Below, piece after piece: positions 33,107-41,575 of a stretch of 64,000 nucleotides of DNA. The position numbers and the translations under genes are program-made. Position 1 is the first letter of the stretch. Each line of letters opens with the position of its first letter. The notes beneath the pieces were generated by a model. The model worked only from the letters and a program-made list of their open reading frames with translations. It was not told where the DNA came from and ran no database searches. This stretch comes from Nitrospirillum sp034653355 (GTDB lineage Bacteria; Pseudomonadota; Alphaproteobacteria; Azospirillales; Azospirillaceae): positions 992,001-1,056,000 of the forward strand of contig NZ_JAYEER010000004.1 of the NCBI RefSeq assembly GCF_034653355.1, written 5' to 3'.

Positions 33107-34063
33107 ATGCCCGCCATTCCCCCCCTCATTTCCGCAATCAGGTCAACAGCTTGCCCCGAAGAAGGGCGGGCTGAGGGCGTCCTTGAGGGTGCCCTGGACC
33201 GCCAGCGCCTGCTGGCGGTGCTGCGGGAACAGGTGCGCGCGGTGGAGGCGCCGGGCACCGGCCGGGGTGTCGTGCCCCTGGGCGTGCCGGCGGTGGACGC
33301 CCATCTGCCGGCGGCGGGCCCGGGGGAAAACGGCGCCCATGGCCTGCCGCGCGCCGCCCTGCATGAGGTGGCGGCGGCGGGCGATCTCGATGCCGGTGCC
33401 GCCACGGCCTTCACCGCCCTGCTGGCCGCCCGCCTGGCGGAACAGGTGCGCGGCCCCATCCTGTGGATGACCCGGGCACCCGACCTGTACGCCCCCGGGC
33501 TGGACGCCCAGGGCGTGGGGCCGGGCCGGCTGGTGGTGGTGCATGCCGCCTGCGAGGTCGACCTGCTGTGGGCCATGGAGGAGGCATTGCGCTGCCCGCG
33601 CGTGGGCGCCGTGGTGGGGGAGGCCGGCGGGCTGGACCTGACGGCCAGCCGCCGCCTGCACCTGGCGGCGGAAACGGGCGGCGTACCGGGACTGCTGCTG
33701 CGCCTGAACGCGGGTAAGGGGGGCGCCATGAAGGGCTTGAAGGGTGCTGGTCGGGGCAGCGGGCGGGGCAGCGGGCGGGGCAGCACCCAGGCCACCGCCG
33801 CCGTCACCCGCTGGCAGGTGGGCACGGCGCCCATCTACGCTGATGACAGCGCCGCTTCGGCCTTCACCGGCCCCGCCTGGCGGGTGGAACTGCTGCGCTG
33901 CCGGGGCGGCCGGCCGGGGGCTTGGACCCTGTATGAACGCGAGGGGTTGAGGCTGGAGGCGGCGGGCCAGGTGGCCGTGCCGGCGCCGGAGACGCCGCCC
34001 GCCTCGGCGGTGGTGCCCTTCACTTCCACCCAATTCCCCTCGACTGGGCGCGCGGTGGGCTGA
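33107..34063 (+). CDS. imuA: ImuA, RecA-like mutasome component
   Basis: The product is 318 aa, a RecA-fold protein of the ImuA/SulA-like group that precedes imuB and dnaE2 in alphaproteobacteria. Family features are 'GLPRAALHEVAAAGD' near the core, 'GPILWMTRAPDLYAPGL', and 'WRVELLRCRGGRPGAWTL' near the end. An internal 'GSGRGSGRGS' low-complexity loop from a GGGGCAGCGG repeat follows 'GLKGAG'. ImuA is needed for translesion mutagenesis and interacts with the other mutasome proteins. The start at 33107 follows AAGGCAGCATCCCC; an LexA box lies upstream. The gap to imuB is 3 nt. Confidence 0.88.
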   Translation: MPAIPPLISAIRSTACPEEGRAEGVLEGALDRQRLLAVLREQVRAVEAPGTGRGVVPLGVPAVDAHLPAAGPGENGAHGLPRAALHEVAAAGDLDAGAATAFTALLAARLAEQVRGPILWMTRAPDLYAPGLDAQGVGPGRLVVVHAACEVDLLWAMEEALRCPRVGAVVGEAGGLDLTASRRLHLAAETGGVPGLLLRLNAGKGGAMKGLKGAGRGSGRGSGRGSTQATAAVTRWQVGTAPIYADDSAASAFTGPAWRVELLRCRGGRPGAWTLYEREGLRLEAAGQVAVPAPETPPASAVVPFTSTQFPSTGRAVG

Positions 34064-34066
34064 GCC

Positions 34067-35763
34067 ATGCGCCGCATCCTTTCCCTCTGGCTGCCCACCT
34101 TCGCCACCGACCGTGTCGCCCGGGGACTGACGCCGCCGCTGCCCGCGGATGCCGCCCTGGTGACCCGCCTGTCGGACCGGGGGCGCCTGACCGTGGCGGC
34201 GGTGAACGCGGCGGCGCGGGCCAAGCGCCTGGTGCCGGGCATGGGCCTGGCCGACGCCCGCGCGCTGGAACCCCAGGTGCGGGTGGTGGACGCCGATCCC
34301 GAGGGCGATGCCGCGGCGCTGGAGCGGCTGGCCGACTGGGCCCGGCGCTACACGCCCTGGACGGCGGTGGACCCCAGCGATCCGCCGGGTTTCGGCCCCA
34401 AAGGTCTTGGTGGGGGGCCCGGCCTGCTGATGGACATCACCGGCTGCGCCCATCTGCTGGGCGGCGAGCATGAGCTGCTGCTGGACCTGGAACGCCGGCT
34501 GGCCAAGGCGGGGTTCGAGGGGCGGGCCGCCATCGCCGACAGCATTGGCGCCGCCTGGGCGCAGGCCCGCTTCGGCGCCCAGCTGGTGGTGCCGCCGGGC
34601 GGGACGGCGGAGGCCCTGGCCGACCTGCCGCTGCCGGCCCTGCGTCTGGGCGGCGACCTGGTGGCCAGCCTGCGCCGGGTGGGCCTGCGCCGGGTGGGCG
34701 AGCTGATGCGCACGGCCCAAGGAACAGGGGGGCAAGGGCCCAAGAACCGGGCGGCGCTGGCTGCGCGTTACGGCGCCCAGGTCGCCCTGCGCCTGGACCA
34801 GGCCCTGGGCTGGGTGGATGAGCCGTTGTCGCCCCGCCGCGCGCCCACCCGCCACATCGCCCGCCTGACGGTGGTCGATCCCATCTCCACCCCCGAGGGC
34901 CTGGCCCAGGCGGTGCGCCACCTGCTGGGTCGGGTGGCGGCCAGCCTGACGGCGGCGGGGGAGGGCGCACGCTCGCTGGAGCTGGAGGCCTGGCGCATCG
35001 ACGCCGGCCACGACGCCCCGCCCCAGGTGCTGGGCGTGGGCGCCAGCCGCCCCAACCGCGACCCCGCCCATCTCTGGCGCCTGCTGGAACCGCGCATGGA
35101 CCAGCTGGAGCCTGGGGCGGGCTTTGAAACCATGGCCATTTCCGTCACCCACGCCGCCCCCTTCGATGGCGGCCAGGCGGTGCTGAGCGGCGACGGGCTG
35201 GCCGACCTGGCGGGACCTCCGGCGGCGCAGGCGGGAGGGGCGGCCGCCGCTGGCAACCCTCTGGTGGCTGATCCGCCCATCGCGGAACTGGTGGACCGGC
35301 TGGGCGCCCGCCTGGGGCCTGGCCGGGTGCTGCGCCTGCTGCCCCGGCAAAGCTGGATACCGGAACAGGCGGTGCGGGCGGTGCCGGCCGAGGCGCAGGA
35401 CAACAGCCCGCCTGCTGCTCCGCCGGCACCCGAGCCTCTGGCCTGGCCCGCCGACCGGCCGCGTCCCATCCGCCTGCTGCCCCGGCCGGAGGCGGTGGAG
35501 GTGGTGGCCCCCATCCCCGACGACCCACCCCTGCTGTTCCGCTGGCGCGACCAGACCTATCGCGTGGGCCGGGCCGAGGGGCCGGAGCGCCTGCTGCCGG
35601 AATGGTGGGAAGGGGGGAGCGCCGCCCCAACCCCAACCCCGAGCCCCGCGACTATTACCGGGTGGAGGATGCCGAGGGCCGGCGCTTCTGGCTCTATCGC
35701 CTGGGTCTCTACCACGCCGGCGGCCCACCGCCCCGCTGGTTCCTGCACGGCTTTTTCGGGTGA
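34067..35763 (+). CDS. imuB: ImuB, Y-family-like mutasome protein, frameshifted near 3' end
   Basis: The product begins MRRILSLWLPTFATDRV and has the Y-family palm/finger regions without the catalytic acidic residues needed for synthesis, as ImuB acts as a hub linking DnaE2 to the beta clamp. The frame is normal to 'LLPEWWEG'. After a G6 run at 35612-35617 it goes out of register and would stop at 35782 with an unrelated tail. The next frame continues with the classic C-terminus 'RDYYRVEDAEGRRFWLYRLG' and 'PPRWFLHGFFG', ending at TGA 35761-35763. Adding one G restores the full protein. Either a mutation, a slippage site or an assembly error explains it. Confidence 0.88.
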
Positions 35764-35819
35764 CGTCCGCCCCAACCCCTAGCCGTGACCGTTTGAGGAT
35801 GCGCCCCGGAGCGCAGCGA

Positions 35820-35924
35820 CTAGGCCGCGACTGCGGCCGCCGGAAGTTTCTGAGGAGCGCAGCGGACGGAAACTGAGGACAAGCCAAGCCAGCGGATGCT
35901 GGCGCCCGGCGTCTGAGGGAACAT
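35820..35924 (+). repeat. Dispersed ~100-bp repeat, copy B (upstream of dnaE2)
   Basis: This matches 18226-18131 read on the minus strand. The element's last block, CTGAGGGAACAT, supplies both the GAGGGA ribosome-binding site and the first two bases of the dnaE2 ATG at 35923. Internal inverted repeats such as CCAGCGGATGCTGG (35889-35902) suggest an RNA or DNA hairpin. Confidence 0.7.
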
Positions 35925-38900
35925 GCAAAGCTACTCAGAACTTCAAGTCGCCAGCAATTTCAGCTTCCTGCGCGGCGCTTCCAAGGCCGTTGAACTGGTG
36001 ACGGCGGCCAAGGCGCTGGAGCATCGCGCCATGGCCTTGACCGACCGCAACAGCCTGGCGGGGGTGGTGCAGGCGCATGCGGCGGCGCGCGAGCTGGATT
36101 TCCGCCTGGTGGTGGGGGCGCGGCTGGATTTGACGGACGGCCCCTCGCTGCTGTGCTGGCCCACCGACCGCGCGGCCTATGGCCGCCTGTCCAGCTTGCT
36201 AACGGTGGGCATGCGCCGGGCGCCCAAGGGGCAATGCTTCCTGACCCGCGCGGATGTCGAGGCGCATTCCGCCGGCCAGATGATGGCGGTGGTGCCGCCG
36301 GACACTCTTGACGCGGACTTCACCGCCGACCTGGCCGATTACCGCCGCCGTTTCGGCCGCACCCTCAGCCTGTGCCTGACCCACCGCTACCAGGGCGACG
36401 ACGCCCGGCGGCTGGACCGGCTGGCGGCCTTGGCCGAGGTGCACGGCCTGTCGCCGCTGGCCACCAACGACGTGCATTACCACCACCCCGGCCGGCGGGC
36501 GCTGCAGGACGTGATGACCTGCATCCGCGAGCATTGCACCATCCAGACGGCGGGCTGGCGCCTGGCCGCCAATGCCGAGCGCCACCTGAAACCGCCGGAG
36601 GAGATGGCGCGCCTGTTCCACCGCCATCCCCGCGCCCTGGGGCGCATCCGCGACATCGTGGAGGCCTGCACCTTCTCCATCAGCGAACTGCGGGCCGATT
36701 ACCTCTACCCGTCGGAGGTGAAGGGGGGTGAGACCCCACAAGGACGCCTGGCCCAGCTGACGGCGGAGGGCGCCCGCAAACGGTACCCGGCGGGCGTGCC
36801 GGCGGAGGTGCAGACGCAGATCGACAAGGAATTGGCCCTGATCGGGGAACTGGGCTACGCCTCCTACTTCCTGACGGTCTATGAGATCGTGAAGTTCGCC
36901 AACGAGCAGGGCATCCTCTGCCAGGGGCGGGGATCGGCCGCCAACTCCGCCGTCTGCTTTTGCCTGGAAATCACCTCCATCGATCCGGTGGAAAGCGGGC
37001 TGCTGTTCGAGCGCTTCATCTCCAGCGCGCGCAACGAGCCGCCGGACATCGATGTGGATTTCGAGCATGAGCGGCGGGAGGAGGTGATCCAGCACATCTA
37101 CGAGAAGTACGGCCGCGATCACGCCGCCATCGCCGCCACCGTCATCTGCTACCGCTCGCGCGGGGCGGTGCGCGACGTGGGCAAGGCCATGGGCATGAGC
37201 CAGGACACGGTGGGCCAGCTGTCGGCCATGATCTCCGGCTGGGGCACCGGCACACCGGAGGAGGAGCGGGCGCGGGAGGCCGGGCTGGACCCCGACGATC
37301 CGCTGCTGCGCCAGGTGCTGGACCTGACGGGCCAGATCTCGAAATTCCCCCGCCATCTGTCGCAGCATGTCGGCGGCTTCGTCATCACGCCCAAGCCGCT
37401 GGCCACCTTCTGCCCCATTATGAACGCGGCCATGGAGGACAGGCAGAACATCGAGTGGGACAAGGACGATCTGGACGCCGCCGGCCTGATGAAGGTCGAT
37501 GTCCTGGGCTTAGGGATGCTCAGCTGCCTGCGCCGGGCGTTCACCCTGCTGCGGGATCATTACGGCCGCGACTTGACGCTGGCCACGGTTCCGCAGGGCG
37601 ACGTGGCGACCTACGACATGCTGTGCGCCGCCGACACCCTGGGCGTGTTCCAGGTGGAGAGCAGGGCGCAGATGTCCATGCTGCCCCGCCTGCGCCCCCG
37701 TGAGTTCTATGACCTGGTGGTGCAGGTGGCCATCGTCCGCCCCGGGCCCATCCAGGGCGGCATGGTCCATCCCTACCTGCGCCGCCGCCAGGGGCTGGAG
37801 CCGGTGGACTATCCGTCCGAGGCGCTGAAGAAGGTGCTGAAGAAGACGCTGGGCGTGCCCCTGTTCCAGGAACAGGCCATGCAGATCGCCATCGTCGGCG
37901 CCGGCTTCACCGGGGCGGAGGCCGACGCCCTGCGCCGGGCCATGGCCAGCTTCCGCAAGCTGGGCGACATCGACACGTTTGAGGAAAAATTCCGCAACGG
38001 GATGCTGAAGAACGGCTACACGGCGGAATTCGCCGAGCGCTGCTTCAACCAGATCAAGGGCTTCTCCACCTACGGCTTCCCGGAAAGCCATGCCGCCAGC
38101 TTCGCCAAGCTGGTCTACGTCTCCGCCTGGATCAAGTGCCACTACCCGGACGTCTTCGCCTGCGCCCTGCTGAACAGCCTGCCCATGGGCTTCTACGCCC
38201 CGGCGCAGATCGTGCGCGACGCCCGGGACCATGACGTGGTGGTGCTGCCGCCGGACGTGAACCATTCCGATTGGGACAGCCGGCTGGAGCCGCCGGCGCG
38301 GGGGCAGCGTTTCCAGACCCTGCGCCTGGGCCTGCGCCTGGCCAAGGGCCTGAGCGAGGCGGCGGTGCAGCCCCTGCTGGAGGCGCGGGGGCATGAGCCC
38401 TACGCCAGCCCGCAGGATCTCTGGCGCCGCGCCCGCCTGGCGCCGCGCACCCTGGAACTGTTGGCGGAGGCCGACGCCTTCCAGTCCATGGGCCTGGACC
38501 GGCGCCAGGCGCTGTGGGCGGTCAGCGCCCTGGGCGAACGGCTGCCGCCCCTGCTGGATCTGGCGCTGAACGCGGAGGAGGAGGGGACGGGCGCCCCATG
38601 GGCGGAGGACCCGTCCATCGCCACCCTGCCGGCCATGACCCTGGGCGAGCACTTGGTTGAGGACTACACCCGCCTGTCCTTGTCGCTGAAGCGCCATCCC
38701 ATGAGCCTGGTGCGCGACGACGTGGTGGCCCGGCTGGAGCGGTTCGCGGCGGAGCCCAAGGAGAGGATGGTCCGCCGCTATCCCCTGATGCGCATGGAGA
38801 CGCTGGAGACACTGGCCGATGGCAGCCGCGTGGCCCTGGCCGGCCTGGTGCTGGTGCGCCAGCGGCCGGGCAGCAGCAAGGGCGTCATCTTCATCACGCT

Positions 38901-39183
38901 GGAGGATGAGAGCGGCATCGCCAACCTGGTGCTGATGCCCGAGACCTTCACCGCCTTCCGCCGCCACATCCTGGGTAGCCGCCTGCTGCTGTGCCTGGGG
39001 CGGGTGGAAAAGGTGATCGCCCCCACCCAGGACCGGGGCCCCAGCGCCACCCCCGTCACCCACGTGCGCGCCGAGCGCCTGATCGATTACTCCGACCTGC
39101 TGTCCCGCCTGGACGAACCCACTGGTGCGGCCCCCGCCCGCCGCGCGGATGCGACCTTCCCGGATGGGCGGAATTTCAGGTGA
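35923..39183 (+). CDS. dnaE2: Error-prone DNA polymerase DnaE2 (ImuC)
   Basis: The product is 1086 aa, the size of DnaE2 rather than replicative DnaE. It has a PHP domain at the N-terminus ('YSELQVASNFSFLRGAS'), the C-family palm with Asp residues in 'PPDIDVDFEHERREE', 'CQGRGSAANSAVCF', the fingers region 'YGFPESHAASFAKLVY', and a C-terminal OB fold ('VALAGLVLVRQRPGSSKGVIFITLEDE'). It performs translesion synthesis with ImuA and ImuB. It is the last gene of the SOS-controlled cassette; the 159-nt gap after imuB holds a dispersed repeat that provides its RBS and start. Confidence 0.96.
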   Translation: MQSYSELQVASNFSFLRGASKAVELVTAAKALEHRAMALTDRNSLAGVVQAHAAARELDFRLVVGARLDLTDGPSLLCWPTDRAAYGRLSSLLTVGMRRAPKGQCFLTRADVEAHSAGQMMAVVPPDTLDADFTADLADYRRRFGRTLSLCLTHRYQGDDARRLDRLAALAEVHGLSPLATNDVHYHHPGRRALQDVMTCIREHCTIQTAGWRLAANAERHLKPPEEMARLFHRHPRALGRIRDIVEACTFSISELRADYLYPSEVKGGETPQGRLAQLTAEGARKRYPAGVPAEVQTQIDKELALIGELGYASYFLTVYEIVKFANEQGILCQGRGSAANSAVCFCLEITSIDPVESGLLFERFISSARNEPPDIDVDFEHERREEVIQHIYEKYGRDHAAIAATVICYRSRGAVRDVGKAMGMSQDTVGQLSAMISGWGTGTPEEERAREAGLDPDDPLLRQVLDLTGQISKFPRHLSQHVGGFVITPKPLATFCPIMNAAMEDRQNIEWDKDDLDAAGLMKVDVLGLGMLSCLRRAFTLLRDHYGRDLTLATVPQGDVATYDMLCAADTLGVFQVESRAQMSMLPRLRPREFYDLVVQVAIVRPGPIQGGMVHPYLRRRQGLEPVDYPSEALKKVLKKTLGVPLFQEQAMQIAIVGAGFTGAEADALRRAMASFRKLGDIDTFEEKFRNGMLKNGYTAEFAERCFNQIKGFSTYGFPESHAASFAKLVYVSAWIKCHYPDVFACALLNSLPMGFYAPAQIVRDARDHDVVVLPPDVNHSDWDSRLEPPARGQRFQTLRLGLRLAKGLSEAAVQPLLEARGHEPYASPQDLWRRARLAPRTLELLAEADAFQSMGLDRRQALWAVSALGERLPPLLDLALNAEEEGTGAPWAEDPSIATLPAMTLGEHLVEDYTRLSLSLKRHPMSLVRDDVVARLERFAAEPKERMVRRYPLMRMETLETLADGSRVALAGLVLVRQRPGSSKGVIFITLEDESGIANLVLMPETFTAFRRHILGSRLLLCLGRVEKVIAPTQDRGPSATPVTHVRAERLIDYSDLLSRLDEPTGAAPARRADATFPDGRNFR

Positions 39184-39254
39184 GGGCCGGGCTGCCCTGG
39201 AAATTAGCGAGCGAATGACCTATGCTATGGCATATGCCAGATCGTGAGGGCGTC

Positions 39255-39488
39255 ATGTTTCCGGAGCGTCACGTCAAATTATTCAAGAATGGCCGTAATC
39301 AAGCCGTTCGCATCCCCCGGGAATTCGAATTACCGGGAGAGGATGCGGTTATGCGCAAGGAGGGGAACCGGTTGATCATTGAACCGGTCAAGCTCAAATC
39401 CTTCGTGGCATTGCTGGATAGCTGGGAACCTTTGGACGAGGATTTTCCCGCTATTGACGATCTGCCAGCCGAAGATGTGTCGCTATAG
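39255..39488 (+). CDS. vapB: VapB-type antitoxin (AbrB fold)
   Basis: The product is 77 aa with an N-terminal AbrB/SpoVT domain ('HVKLFKNGRNQAVRIPREFELP') and a C-terminal tail rich in Asp/Glu that would wrap the toxin. The start at 39255 follows GAGGGCGTC. Its TAG overlaps the GTG of the toxin gene by one base, a standard VapBC layout. It should autoregulate the pair by binding its own promoter. Confidence 0.92.
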   Translation: MFPERHVKLFKNGRNQAVRIPREFELPGEDAVMRKEGNRLIIEPVKLKSFVALLDSWEPLDEDFPAIDDLPAEDVSL

Positions 39489-39889
39489 TGCGCTACCTGC
39501 TGGATACCAACATCATTTCCCATATGATCCGCCATCCGGATGGGATGGCAACGGAACAGGCTCGTTTGGTAGAGCCTGCAGCCCTTTGCACCAGCATCAT
39601 CGTGGCGGCGGAGTTGCGTTTTGGCGTTGCCAAGAAAGGGCTCCCAGCCCTGACGGCCAGAGTCGAAAATGCCCTTGAGATGCTCGATATCTTGCCGTTC
39701 GAAGCACCTGCTGATGAATTCTATGGACAGTTACGGGCGCGCGTGGAGGGGATGGGGCAGCCTATCGGGGCCAATGACATGCTTATTGCCGCCCAATGTC
39801 TGGCCCTCGACTACATTCTCGTGACTGACAACGAGCGTGAATTCGCCCGTATCGAAGGATTGCGGGTGGAAAACTGGCTGCGGGGATAG
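39488..39889 (+). CDS. vapC: VapC-type PIN domain ribonuclease toxin
   Basis: The product is 133 aa with the PIN acidic residues in place: Asp in 'RYLLDTNIIS', Glu in 'VAAELRFG', Asp in 'IGANDMLIAA' and Asp in 'LVTDNEREF'. VapC toxins cut tRNA or rRNA when the antitoxin is lost. The GTG start overlaps the vapB stop. It seems intact. Confidence 0.94.
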   Translation: MRYLLDTNIISHMIRHPDGMATEQARLVEPAALCTSIIVAAELRFGVAKKGLPALTARVENALEMLDILPFEAPADEFYGQLRARVEGMGQPIGANDMLIAAQCLALDYILVTDNEREFARIEGLRVENWLRG

Positions 39890-39894
39890 TGCGC

Positions 39895-40446
39895 TTATTC
39901 CTTCTTCTTGAACGCCGCCGCGAACTCCTCTGACGCCACGATGGCCAGCGCGCGGCGCAGGGCGGCGGATTCCTCCGCGCCGAACAGGGCGTCGAAGCGG
40001 CCTTGCGCCACCTGCCACAGCGCTTGCCCCTCGGCCTGCTTGGCCTCCCCCGCCGCGGTCAGGCGCGCGCGCTTGACGCGGCGGTCCCTGGCGTCGGGCA
40101 CCAACTCGACATAGCCGTCGCGGACCAGCGGCTTCAGGGTGTGGCCCAGGGCCGACAGGTCCATGACCATGGCGGCGGCCACGTTCTGCAGCGTGCCGGC
40201 GGCGGGGTCGGACGCGGCGGCCGCCAGCTTCAGATGGGTCAGCAGGGTGTGCTGGGTGGGCATCAGGCCGGCCGGTGCCGTCATGTCGCCATAGAGCTGG
40301 CCCAGCCGGCGGGCGGCACGGCGCACGGCCGTGTTGGTGCAATAGTCCCAGCCCCAGCGGTTCGATGGGCGCCCGTCCGGGCCTTCATTCGATGATGCCG
40401 CCACCGGGGCCGGCGCTGTGGAGGCACGTTCATCCAATTCCATCAT
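39895..40446 (-). CDS. MarR family regulator
   Basis: The product is 183 aa with a winged helix: 'TQHTLLTHLKLAA', 'NVAAAMVMDLSALGHTLKPLVRDGYVELV', and the wing 'PDARDRRVKRARLTAAGEA'. An N-terminal ~40 residues rich in Ala/Pro precede the domain. Proteins of this kind respond to small phenolic or oxidising ligands. It diverges from an SDR gene, a likely target. An alternative start is the next Met at 40443. Confidence 0.9.
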   Translation of the reverse strand: MMELDERASTAPAPVAASSNEGPDGRPSNRWGWDYCTNTAVRRAARRLGQLYGDMTAPAGLMPTQHTLLTHLKLAAAASDPAAGTLQNVAAAMVMDLSALGHTLKPLVRDGYVELVPDARDRRVKRARLTAAGEAKQAEGQALWQVAQGRFDALFGAEESAALRRALAIVASEEFAAAFKKKE

Positions 40447-40773
40447 CCTTTCTAGACCAGCTCTTCCAAGACCGGCGGGCCGGTGCGGGCCATCCTGTCA
40501 TCCGGCATCGCGACCAGTTCACAATAGGCGTCCCCAAGGCCGGTAGCCATTCCCGCCGTCACAAGCGAAGCGGGCCTGGGGCCCACACTTCATATGAGCA
40601 GGCGGCGGGCCAGTCGTCCCGGCATTCCCACCCGCCCTGCAATGCCCCCGGCGCGGTGCTTGAGGTCCACAAGCTCGATTGACTTGCATGATAATAGTGG
40701 CATATACCAGTTTCGTGATCAACGACGCCGACGGCGCCCCGCTTCCACCGCTTCTTCCCAAAGGAAAACTCCC
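40447..40773. promoter_or_regulatory. Divergent promoter region between marR and SDR genes
   Basis: These 327 nt hold no gene. The segment 40679-40708 has TTGACT with CATATA or TATACC 16-18 bp downstream, a credible promoter for the SDR gene in an AT-rich patch. No clear palindrome for MarR was seen. Confidence 0.5.
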
Positions 40774-41571
40774 ATGAGCACCAAAGGTACCGCCCTCGTC
40801 ACCGGCGCCTCTTCCGGCATCGGCGCCACCTATGCCGACCGCCTGGCCCGCCGCGGCTATGACCTGATCCTGGTCGCCCGCAACCAGGGCCGGCTGGAGG
40901 AAGCGGCCGCCCGGCTGCGGGCAGAGACCGGCGTGACGGTCGAGGTGCTGGCCGCCGACCTGGCCAACCAGGCCGACGTGGAGACGGTGGAGCAGCGCCT
41001 GCGCACCGACGCCGCCATCACCCTGCTGGTGAACAACGCCGGCCTGGGCCCCAAGGAGGGCTCGCTGGGCAGCGACATCGCCTACCAGGACACCATGATC
41101 GCGGTGAACGTCACGGCGGTGAACCGCCTGGCCGTCGCCGCCACCGACGCCTTCGCCGCCAAGGGGGCGGGAACCGTGGTCAACATCGCCTCCGTCGTCG
41201 CCCTGATCCCGGAGATGTTCAGCGCCACCTACGTCGCCACCAAGGCTTTCGTCCTGGCGCTGACCCAGTCGCTGCAGGCCGAGACCGCCAAGGCCGGCAA
41301 GGCCGTGAAGTTCCAGGCCGTGCTGCCCGGCCTGACGCGGACGGAGATTTTCGACCGTGTCGGCAAGTCCTTCGACGACCTGGACCAGAACATGGTCATG
41401 GAGGTGGGCGAGATGGTTGAGGCGGCCCTGGCCGGCCTGGACCAGGGTGAACTGGTCACCATCCCCTCGCTGCCCGACCCGGCGGATTTCGACGCGGTGA
41501 ACAAGGCCCGCTACGCCCTGGGCCCCAACCTGTCGCGCAACCACGCCGCCAGCCGCTACAAGGCCGCCTGA
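40774..41571 (+). CDS. Short-chain dehydrogenase/reductase
   Basis: The product is 265 aa, a classical SDR: the cofactor motif TGASSGIG near the N-terminus, 'NNAG' in 'LLVNNAGLG', the catalytic Ser in 'NIASVVAL', and the YxxxK motif in 'TYVATKAFV'. The residue after the first beta strand region ('VARNQGRL') favours NADP(H). The start at 40774 follows AAGGAAAACTCCC. The substrate is unknown. It is divergent from and probably controlled by the MarR protein. Confidence 0.92.
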   Translation: MSTKGTALVTGASSGIGATYADRLARRGYDLILVARNQGRLEEAAARLRAETGVTVEVLAADLANQADVETVEQRLRTDAAITLLVNNAGLGPKEGSLGSDIAYQDTMIAVNVTAVNRLAVAATDAFAAKGAGTVVNIASVVALIPEMFSATYVATKAFVLALTQSLQAETAKAGKAVKFQAVLPGLTRTEIFDRVGKSFDDLDQNMVMEVGEMVEAALAGLDQGELVTIPSLPDPADFDAVNKARYALGPNLSRNHAASRYKAA

Positions 41572-41575
41572 TCCA

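Noticed and set aside
33143..35887. 914-aa minus-strand frame over imuA-imuB
   Set aside because: Antisense of imuA/imuB; the sense frames match the mutasome proteins. The frame's length comes from GC bias.
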